A DNA stretch of 5,124 bases. Origin: Proteobacteria bacterium UBA4656 (GTDB taxonomy: Bacteria; Pseudomonadota; Gammaproteobacteria; Xanthomonadales; Ahniellaceae). The stretch spans positions 59,036 to 64,159 of the forward strand of contig DHLY01000021.1 of NCBI GenBank assembly GCA_002405525.1. The letters run 5' to 3'. Both the position numbers and the translations under genes were made by a program. This document shows, piece by piece, positions 1 to 4,818 of the stretch. A model generated the notes under the pieces. That model saw only the letters and a program-made list of their open reading frames with translations, ran no database searches and was not told where the DNA came from. The first letter of the stretch is position 1. Every line of letters begins with the position of its first letter.

Positions 1-179
1 AATCCGGACACCAGGTCGAACAGCGCCGCGGCGCGGCGCCGAGCAATGGGCCGGGTCAGCGGGAAGGCGGCGGCCCAGCGGCGGAAGCGCGCGCTGGCGA
101 GCAAGGCGTCGAGCCGCGCGTGCAGACGCTCCCGCCAGCCGCCGGCTTGCGGCCAGGGCGGTGCGGCCGGCGCGTCCAT
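1..179 (-). CDS. crtF: CrtF, hydroxycarotenoid (demethylspheroidene-type) O-methyltransferase, N-terminal part
   Basis: Partial gene: 59 complete codons from the ATG at 179-177, running off the left edge. CrtF is an S-adenosylmethionine-dependent methyltransferase that methylates the 1-hydroxyl made by CrtC, a late step towards spirilloxanthin or spheroidene. The visible part is the family's N-terminal helical region. The stretch FRRWAAAFPLTRPIARRRA (about residues 32-50), followed by ALFDLVSG, is the typical lead-in to the dimerisation domain of CrtF proteins as I recall them; the SAM-binding domain lies outside the window. The start is set by the neighbour: the crtE TGA (183-181), one base, then this ATG (TGAGATG), which suggests translational coupling and a crtEF operon. 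The identification rests on this short region plus the conserved crtE-crtF order. Another methyltransferase of the same fold, such as a BchU-like protein, is possible but less likely. Confidence 0.82.
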   Translation of the reverse strand, partial: MDAPAAPPWPQAGGWRERLHARLDALLASARFRRWAAAFPLTRPIARRRAAALFDLVSG

Positions 180-180
180 C

Positions 181-1050
181 TCAGGCTGCCTGGCGCAGGC
201 TGCGCGGCAGCAGCGCGTCGGCCTGCGCGCGCAGCACCTCACGCAGCGCGTCGGCGCCAGGGCAATCGGGCACCGCCGCCGCGGCGTCGGCGACCAGGCG
301 GCGCACCAGCGCGACCGCGCCCTGCAGGCCGAGTTGCGCCACCGCGCTGGGGCGGCCCAGCGCCTCGTCGCGCCCGACCGGCTTGCCGATCTCCGCCGCG
401 TTCGCGGTCGCATCGAGGATGTCGTCGGCGATCTGGTAGGCCTCGCCGATGCGCTCGCCGACCAGCGCCCAGGGCGCGGCTTCCGCGACGCCGGCCGCGG
501 TGGCGCCGGCCAGGGTGGCGGCGGCGAACAGCGAGCCGGTCTTGGCCTGCTGGTACTGCGCGAGCACCGCGCGCGGCTCGCACTCCCAGGCCTGGCCGGC
601 GACGATGCCGCCGCCGGTGCCGACCGCGCGGCCGATCACGCGCAGCAGCGGCGCCAGGCGCTGCGGCGCGGCGCTGCAGCCGTCGGCCAGCGATTCGAAG
701 GCGAGCACGATCAGGGCATCGCCGGTGAGCACCGCGAGGCGCTCGCCGTAGGCGCGGTGCACCGACGGCTTGCCGCGCCGGGTCGATGCATCGTCGAAGC
801 ACGGCAGGTCGTCGTGGACCAGCGAGGCGCAATGCAGCAGTTCGATCGCGGCGGCTGCCGCGTCGACCACCGCGGGATGGTCCTCGCCGCAGGCCGCGGC
901 CACCGCGAGGCACAGCCGCGGGCGGATCCGCGCGCCACCCGGTAACACCGCGTAACGCACGGCGGCGGCGAGCTGCGGCGGACAGCCCGCCTGCTCCCCC
1001 GGTTCGATCGCCGCCAGCAGGGCCTGTTCGATGCGCGGGACGGAAGCCAT
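181..1050 (-). CDS. crtE: CrtE, geranylgeranyl diphosphate synthase
   Basis: A 289-aa cytoplasmic prenyltransferase that extends allylic diphosphates with isopentenyl diphosphate to C20 GGPP, the precursor of phytoene and of the bacteriochlorophyll tail. The first Asp-rich motif is DDLPCFDD (residues 80-87), the four-residue-insert type of bacterial GGPP/FPP synthases, followed by RRGK (91-94). The second is DDILD (209-213). KTGSLF (170-175) and GGARIRPRL (38-46) are the other expected blocks. In the last, Ala replaces the Lys of the common GGKR motif, which I recall as usual for purple-bacterial CrtE. The ATG at 1050 is preferred over the in-frame TTG at 1056 because the Shine-Dalgarno run GGGGAGGGG (1065-1057) is correctly spaced only for the ATG. 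It is the first gene of a crtEF unit and divergent from crtD across a 111-bp control region. Length is normal for the family. Confidence 0.95.
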   Translation of the reverse strand: MASVPRIEQALLAAIEPGEQAGCPPQLAAAVRYAVLPGGARIRPRLCLAVAAACGEDHPAVVDAAAAAIELLHCASLVHDDLPCFDDASTRRGKPSVHRAYGERLAVLTGDALIVLAFESLADGCSAAPQRLAPLLRVIGRAVGTGGGIVAGQAWECEPRAVLAQYQQAKTGSLFAAATLAGATAAGVAEAAPWALVGERIGEAYQIADDILDATANAAEIGKPVGRDEALGRPSAVAQLGLQGAVALVRRLVADAAAAVPDCPGADALREVLRAQADALLPRSLRQAA

Positions 1051-1056
1051 GGCCAA

Positions 1057-1065
1057 CCCCTCCCC
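1057..1065 (-). promoter_or_regulatory. Shine-Dalgarno sequence of crtE
   Basis: On the minus strand this reads GGGGAGGGG. GGAGG (1063-1059) lies 8 nt before the ATG at 1050 but only 2 nt before the alternative TTG at 1056, so it decides the start. Its 5' part (1065-1063) is also in the 3' arm of the GC-rich hairpin at 1063-1078, so access to it may depend on folding. Confidence 0.7.
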
Positions 1066-1078
1066 GCCCGGCGGCGGG
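1063..1078 (-). promoter_or_regulatory. GC-rich hairpin in crtE leader touching the ribosome binding site
   Basis: On the minus strand CCCGCC (1078-1073), a 4-nt loop (GCCG) and GGCGGG (1068-1063) form a perfect 6-bp stem of only G-C pairs. Its 3' arm runs into the crtE Shine-Dalgarno sequence, leaving AGGGG beyond the stem. The pairing is seen directly. A role in limiting crtE translation is inference, and in such GC-rich DNA a chance stem is possible. Confidence 0.4.
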
Positions 1079-1083
1079 TGTCA

Positions 1084-1100
1084 CATCCGATGGTCGGATG
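1084..1100. repeat. Perfect 7-bp inverted repeat in the crtE-crtD control region
   Basis: CATCCGA (1084-1090), spacer TGG, TCGGATG (1094-1100): a perfect 7-bp inverted repeat with a 3-nt loop. It is flanked by two direct copies of GTGTCA (1078-1083 and 1104-1109). It could be a dyad operator in DNA or, if crtE transcription starts near 1106, the first hairpin of the crtE leader RNA. The spacing does not fit the TGT-N12-ACA rule, so it is not counted as a second PpsR site. Confidence 0.5.
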
Positions 1101-1101
1101 C

Positions 1102-1129
1102 TTGTGTCAGTTACTCTAGACACTAGATA
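1102..1129 (+). promoter_or_regulatory. Weak candidate promoter of crtDC
   Basis: TTGTGT (1102-1107), a 16-bp spacer and TAGATA (1124-1129) are the best -35/-10-like pair before crtD, each matching only about three of six consensus bases. The leader would be about 26 nt. The operator at 1105-1122 starts within the -35 and fills nearly all of the spacer. A weak promoter needing an activator is possible; the true start may differ. Confidence 0.3.
1105..1122. promoter_or_regulatory. CrtJ/PpsR-type operator (TGT-N12-ACA)
   Basis: TGTCAGTTACTCTAGACA matches the TGT-N12-ACA consensus of the aerobic/light repressor CrtJ (PpsR) exactly, and symmetry extends one base outward on each side and one inward (GTGTC at 1104-1108, GACAC at 1119-1123). 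CrtJ/PpsR is known to repress crt, bch and puc genes under oxygen in purple bacteria. Here one site lies between the divergent crtE and crtD genes and overlaps the candidate crtE -10 box and the spacer of the candidate crtD promoter, so one dimer or tetramer could shut off both. CrtJ often binds pairs of such sites; no second perfect copy is seen in this region. Confidence 0.72.
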
Positions 1130-1142
1130 CTGCCAGCGTCAA
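1113..1142 (-). promoter_or_regulatory. Candidate sigma-70-type promoter of crtEF
   Basis: On the minus strand TTGACG (1142-1137; five of six match TTGACA), an 18-bp spacer, then TAGAGT (1118-1113; four of six match TATAAT). Transcription would start near 1106 and give a leader of about 55 nt holding both hairpins. The -10 box lies inside the TGT-N12-ACA operator, which fits repression by steric block. The call is from consensus matching only. Confidence 0.5.
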
Positions 1143-1161
1143 CGGACCGTGAGGGCGCACC

Positions 1162-2709
1162 ATGGCGGACGCCAGGGTGGTGGTAGTGGGGGCCGGGGTC
1201 GGCGGACTGGCGGCCGCCATCGACCTGGCGGCGCGTGGTCTCGACGTCACGGTGCTGGAGAAGGCCGCCGCGCCGGGCGGCAAGATGCGGGCGGTCGAGG
1301 TCGCCCCGGGCATGGCGGTGGACGCCGGACCCACGGTGCTGACCATGCGCTGGGTGTTCGAGTCGCTGTTCGACGCCGCCGGGCTGTCGTTCGCCGACCG
1401 CGTGCCCACGCGCCGCGCCAGCGTGCTGGCACGCCACGCCTGGGACGGCGATGCGGCGCGCCTCGACCTGCATGCGCGGGTCGAGGATTCCGCTGCCGCG
1501 ATCGGCGCTTTTGCCGGCGCCACCGAGGCGCGCCGCTTCCTTGACTTCATGCATCGCGCGGCGGGCATCTACCGCACGCTGGAGGGCCCCTTCATGCGCG
1601 CCTCCTGCGACAGCCCGCTGGCCCTGGTGCGCGCCGTGGGGCTGACGCGCCTGCGCGAGCTGTGGGGCATCACGCCGTTCTCGACCCTGTGGCAATCGCT
1701 GGGCCGCCACTTCCACGATCCGCGGCTGCACCAACTGTTCGGCCGCTACGCGACCTACTGCGGCTCGTCGCCCTTCCTCGCGCCCGCGACCCTGATGCTG
1801 GTCGCGCACGTGGAGCAGGAGGGGGTGTGGTTCGTCGACGGCGGCATGCACCGCCTGGCCACCGCGCTGGCTGACGCGGCGCGCGCGCGCGGCGCGGCCC
1901 TGCGTTTCGGCGCCGAGGTGGCCGAGGTGTGCTGCGCCAACGGCCGCGTGGCCGGCGTCACCCTGCGCAGCGGCGAGCGGATCGAGGCCGAGGCGGTGGT
2001 GCTCAACGCCGACCCCGCCGCGGTCGCCGCGGGCCTGTTCGGCACGGCGGCACAGCGCGCCGCCCCCATGCCGCGCGGCGCCCGACGATCGCTGTCGGCC
2101 CTGACCTGGCTCATGGCCGCGCCGACCGCGGGCTTCCCGCTGGCGCGCCACAACGTGTTCTTCTCGCGCGACTACGCGCGCGAGTTCACCCGCATCCTGG
2201 ATGCCGGAGAAGCGCCGGATGCACCGACGGTGTACGTCTGCGCGCAGGATCGCGAGTCGGTCGCGCCACCGGCCGACGGCGCGCCCGAACGCTTGCTGGT
2301 GCTGGTCAACGCGCCGGCCGACGGCGACCGACGGCGCTGGGACGACACGGAGACCCTGCCATGCGAGACCCGCACCTTCGACCTGCTGGCCCGCTGCGGC
2401 CTCACCCTGGATCGCCGTCCGGCCTGGACACGGCTGGCGACGCCGGCGGACTTCCACCACCTGTTCCCGGGCACGGGCGGGGCACTGTACGGCGCGGCCT
2501 CGCACGGCTGGCAGGCCTCGTTCAAGCGCCCGGGGGCGCGCACGCGGATGCCGGGCCTGTACCTGGCCGGGGGCAGCACGCATCCGGGCCCGGGGGTGCC
2601 GATGGCGGCGCTGTCGGGGCGGATCGCGGCGGCGCGGCTGGCGGCGGACCTCGCTTCGACCGCGCGGTCGCGCGCGGTGGCTATGCCTGGTGGTACGTCG
2701 ATGCGCTGA
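1162..2709 (+). CDS. crtD: CrtD, carotenoid 3,4-desaturase (methoxy/hydroxyneurosporene dehydrogenase)
   Basis: A 515-aa FAD-dependent desaturase of the phytoene-desaturase superfamily. CrtD adds the C3-C4 double bond to 1-hydroxylated or 1-methoxylated acyclic carotenoids. The N-terminus has the dinucleotide-binding fold: VVVVGAGVGGLAAA (residues 6-19), the ribose-binding Glu in VLEK (E33), then PGGKM (38-42). VDAGPTVLTM follows near residues 53-62, as is typical of CrtD rather than CrtI. The C-terminal FAD-contact block is LYLAGGSTHPGPGVPMAA (466-483) followed by LSGR. The start ATG at 1162 has a GAGGG Shine-Dalgarno sequence at 1151-1155. The gene is divergent from crtE and overlaps the crtC reading frame at its 3' end; its last 17 or so residues (after ADLA) look unconserved and lie in this overlap. 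Paralogous CrtI is encoded at the other end of the window. Substrate range cannot be read from the sequence. Confidence 0.93.
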   Translation: MADARVVVVGAGVGGLAAAIDLAARGLDVTVLEKAAAPGGKMRAVEVAPGMAVDAGPTVLTMRWVFESLFDAAGLSFADRVPTRRASVLARHAWDGDAARLDLHARVEDSAAAIGAFAGATEARRFLDFMHRAAGIYRTLEGPFMRASCDSPLALVRAVGLTRLRELWGITPFSTLWQSLGRHFHDPRLHQLFGRYATYCGSSPFLAPATLMLVAHVEQEGVWFVDGGMHRLATALADAARARGAALRFGAEVAEVCCANGRVAGVTLRSGERIEAEAVVLNADPAAVAAGLFGTAAQRAAPMPRGARRSLSALTWLMAAPTAGFPLARHNVFFSRDYAREFTRILDAGEAPDAPTVYVCAQDRESVAPPADGAPERLLVLVNAPADGDRRRWDDTETLPCETRTFDLLARCGLTLDRRPAWTRLATPADFHHLFPGTGGALYGAASHGWQASFKRPGARTRMPGLYLAGGSTHPGPGVPMAALSGRIAAARLAADLASTARSRAVAMPGGTSMR

Positions 2710-3575
2710 GTGACGACGGCCGCCACGGGATCACCCTGATCGCCTTCGTCGGCAGCGTCTTCTCGCCCTACTACGCGCGCGCGCGGCGGCGCGGTGACTG
2801 CGATCCGGCCGACCATGTGGCGCTCAATGTCGCGCTGTATGGCCAGGGCGTGCGACGCTGGTCGATGACCGAGCGCGGCGCCAGCGCCGCGACCCGCGGC
2901 CCCGCGACCTACGTCATTGGCCCCAGCCGGCTCGAGTGGCGCGACGATGCGCTGGTGTTCGACCTCGACGAGGTGGCGGTGCCGCTGCCGCGCCGCATCC
3001 GCGGCCGCGTGCGCGTCATCCCGCGCGCGATGGCGTCCCACGTGGCGCTGCTGGACGCGGCCGGACGGCACCGCTGGCGGCCGATCGCGCCGTCGGCGCG
3101 GGTCGAGGTGGCGCTCGAGGCGCCCGGCCTGTCCTGGTCCGGCGAGGGTTACCTCGACAGCAACGAAGGCGACGAGCCGCTGGAGGCCAACCTGCGCCGC
3201 TGGCACTGGTCGCGCGCGGCGCGGCGCGACGGCAGCTCGGTGCTGTACGACGTCGAGGCGCGCGACGGCGCGCGTACCGCGCTTGCGCTGCACTTCGATC
3301 GCGACGGCACGGCCAGCGCCTTCGAGCCGCCGCCGATGGCCGACCTGCCGTCGTCGCCGATCTGGCGCATCGCGCGCGCCTCGCGCTCGCAGCAGTGCGC
3401 GCCGAGGTTGGTCCGCACGTTGGAGGACACGCCGTTCTACGCCCGCTCCATGGTCTCGCAGGTGCTGCACGGCGAACCCGTTCACGCGGTGCACGAAAGC
3501 CTCGACCTCGACCGCTTTGCCCACCCGCTGGTGCAGGCGATGCTGCCGTTCCGGATGCCGCGCCGGGCGCGTTGA
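2655..3575 (+). CDS. crtC: CrtC, carotenoid 1,2-hydratase (start codon unresolved)
   Basis: CrtC adds water across the 1,2 double bond of neurosporene or lycopene derivatives, giving the tertiary 1-hydroxyl later methylated by CrtF. Conserved blocks are GGYAWWYVDALSDDG (2676-2720), GSVFSPYYA (2751-2777), GYLDSNEGDEPLE (3147-3185, holding a Tyr-x-Asp pair that I recall as part of the active site), RTLEDTPFYARS (about 3414-3449) and HESLDLDRFAHPLVQAMLPF (3492-3551). The start given is where family-like sequence begins (FDRAV), not a start codon. In this frame no ATG, GTG or TTG occurs between the ATG at 2361, deep inside crtD's conserved C-terminus, and the GTG at 2817, which is past two conserved blocks. 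The true start may be a rare codon (CTG 2706, ATC 2730 or 2739), the far-upstream ATG (404 aa), or entry by frameshift from crtD. About 306 residues follow from 2655, within the range I recall for short CrtC forms. Second gene of a crtDC unit. Confidence 0.88.
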   Translation, partial: FDRAVARGGYAWWYVDALSDDGRHGITLIAFVGSVFSPYYARARRRGDCDPADHVALNVALYGQGVRRWSMTERGASAATRGPATYVIGPSRLEWRDDALVFDLDEVAVPLPRRIRGRVRVIPRAMASHVALLDAAGRHRWRPIAPSARVEVALEAPGLSWSGEGYLDSNEGDEPLEANLRRWHWSRAARRDGSSVLYDVEARDGARTALALHFDRDGTASAFEPPPMADLPSSPIWRIARASRSQQCAPRLVRTLEDTPFYARSMVSQVLHGEPVHAVHESLDLDRFAHPLVQAMLPFRMPRRAR

Positions 3576-3576
3576 G

Positions 3577-3741
3577 TCACTCCGCCGGCGGGCGTTGGTG
3601 CGCGGTGGCGTCGCGCGCGGCCTGCTTCTCGCGGTCGCGGCGCAGCTCGCGTCGCACCGACACCAGCTGCCAGACGGCGAAGCCCAGCACGCCGCCGAAC
3701 ACCAGCACCATCTCGACCAGTTTCAGCACGCGCGGCTCCAT
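3577..3741 (-). CDS. Small single-span membrane protein, unassigned
   Basis: A 54-aa open frame starting at the ATG 3741-3739, 9 bp after the crtB stop, with only a weak ribosome binding site. I do not recognise the protein. It has a short N-terminus (MEPRVLKLVE), one hydrophobic span at about residues 11-29 (MVLVFGGVLGFAVWQLVSV) and a strongly charged tail starting RRELRRDREKQ. By the positive-inside rule the C-terminus should face the cytoplasm. Its position directly after crtB, same strand and near-contiguous, and its clear membrane-protein composition make it a plausible real gene despite the size. In Rhodobacter the equivalent slot holds tspO, but this is far too small and unlike that five-span protein. 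A role in carotenoid enzyme assembly or membrane anchoring is only inference from context. Its stop lies one base from the crtC stop on the opposite strand. Confidence 0.68.
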   Translation of the reverse strand: MEPRVLKLVEMVLVFGGVLGFAVWQLVSVRRELRRDREKQAARDATAHQRPPAE

Positions 3742-3750
3742 CGCCGCGGC

Positions 3751-4818
3751 TCAGATCGCGGAGTGCGGTCGCCCGGCCATGCGAGCGGCGGCCATGCGTT
3801 CCTGCGCCTCGAGGCGCTGGAACAGCTCGATCACGAAAATCGCGCGCGCGGCGAGCCGCGACGGGGTCTCCGCGGCGGGTGGATCCGGCCGCGCGATGGC
3901 GTCGACCAGGAAGCCGATCGCGGCCAGCGGCGGATGGTCCGGCGCCCGCGCGGCCATCGCCAGCAGCACGTAGGACTTGGCCACCAGCCAGGCCTTGCGG
4001 TGGCCGGGCACCACGGCACGGCGGCTGATCGAATCGTGGCCGTTGTCGCGCACCACGCGGCCGATGTCGGCGTAGATCAGGCGCGCGGCATGGATGCCCG
4101 GCCGGCACGCCGGCGCCAGTCGCGCCACGCCGCGGTCGATGCGCGCGTACAGGCCATCGGCGGCGTCCAGCAGGCGCTGGATGATCCCGCGCACCCGCGG
4201 GCAGGCGCTGGGCGCGGCGAGGAACCGTTCCGGCTCGAGGCCGGCTTCGGCGAACCATTCGAGCGGCAGGTACAGGCGCCCCTTGCGCGCATCCTCACCG
4301 ACGTCGCGCGCGATGTTGGTCATCTGCATCGCCACGCCGAGTTCGCAGGCGCGCGCCAGCGCCTCGGGCGAGCGGGTCCCCATCAGCACCGCCATCATCG
4401 CGCCGACCGTGCCGGCCACGCGCGCGCAGTAGTTCTCGAGCTCGGCCAGGGTGGCGTAGCGGCGGCCGCGGGCGTCCCACTCGAAGCCTTCGATCAGCGC
4501 ATCGAGCGGCGCGCGCGGCAGTTGGTGGCGTTCGACCACCGCCGCCAGCGCACGGTCGCACGGCAGGGCGCCGGGGCGACCGGCGTAGATCGCGTCGAGG
4601 CGCGCGCGCAGCGCGGCGACCGAGGCGGCCGGGTCGGCGCCGTGGTCGACCAGGTCGTCGGCATCGCGGCAGAAGGCGTACAGCGCGGTGGCCGACGCGC
4701 GGACCCGCGCCGGCAGCAGACGCGCGGCGGCGTTGAACGACTTCGAGCCCGCGCGCAGTTCGCGCGCGCAGGCGGTGAGATCGTCGGCGCCGATCCGCTC
4801 AAGCGAAAGCGCGTGCAT
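3751..4818 (-). CDS. crtB: CrtB, phytoene synthase
   Basis: A 355-aa squalene/phytoene synthase family enzyme that joins two GGPP head to head, through prephytoene diphosphate, into 15-cis phytoene, the committed step of the pathway. The two Mg-binding Asp motifs are visible: DDLVD (residues 54-58, in YAFCRDADDLVDHG) and DVGED (172-176, in TNIARDVGEDARKGRLYLP). The conserved YCARVAGTVG (130-139) lies between them. The substrate-end motif SKSFNAAARLLP is at 25-36. The start is taken at the ATG 4818-4816; a longer in-frame start at 4875 would add 19 Cys/Pro-rich residues inside the crtI coding region and is unlikely. The first 20 nt overlap the end of crtI, so the two are probably translationally coupled. 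GGTGG about 7 nt upstream is a weak ribosome binding site. Followed closely by the 54-aa membrane protein gene. Confidence 0.95.
   Translation of the reverse strand: MHALSLERIGADDLTACARELRAGSKSFNAAARLLPARVRASATALYAFCRDADDLVDHGADPAASVAALRARLDAIYAGRPGALPCDRALAAVVERHQLPRAPLDALIEGFEWDARGRRYATLAELENYCARVAGTVGAMMAVLMGTRSPEALARACELGVAMQMTNIARDVGEDARKGRLYLPLEWFAEAGLEPERFLAAPSACPRVRGIIQRLLDAADGLYARIDRGVARLAPACRPGIHAARLIYADIGRVVRDNGHDSISRRAVVPGHRKAWLVAKSYVLLAMAARAPDHPPLAAIGFLVDAIARPDPPAAETPSRLAARAIFVIELFQRLEAQERMAAARMAGRPHSAI

Noticed and set aside
46..945. 299-codon plus-strand open frame opposite crtF/crtE
   Set aside because: Antisense to CrtE, which has both Asp-rich motifs; the plus-strand product is Arg/Ala/Gly-rich with no motif.
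1051..1056. TTG 1056 as the crtE start
   Set aside because: Only 2 nt from GGAGG, against 8 nt for the ATG at 1050.
1123..2583. 486-codon open frame on the minus strand opposite crtD
   Set aside because: Arg/Ala/Gly/Gln-rich with no recognisable motif; an antisense shadow typical of very GC-rich genes, while the plus-strand crtD has clear FAD motifs.
2361..2654. ATG 2361 as the crtC start (404 aa)
   Set aside because: It is the only canonical in-frame start upstream, but the added 98 residues lie over crtD's conserved FAD block and are Gly/Arg/Pro-rich without CrtC resemblance. Not excluded, only disfavoured.
2172..3524. 450-codon minus-strand open frame opposite crtD and crtC
   Set aside because: Low-complexity Arg/Ala composition and no family resemblance; fully explained by crtD/crtC on the other strand.
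3582..3591. Palindrome CCGCCGGCGG as a terminator between crtC and the small gene
   Set aside because: No loop and no T-run on either strand; it lies inside the small coding region and is expected by chance in such GC-rich sequence.
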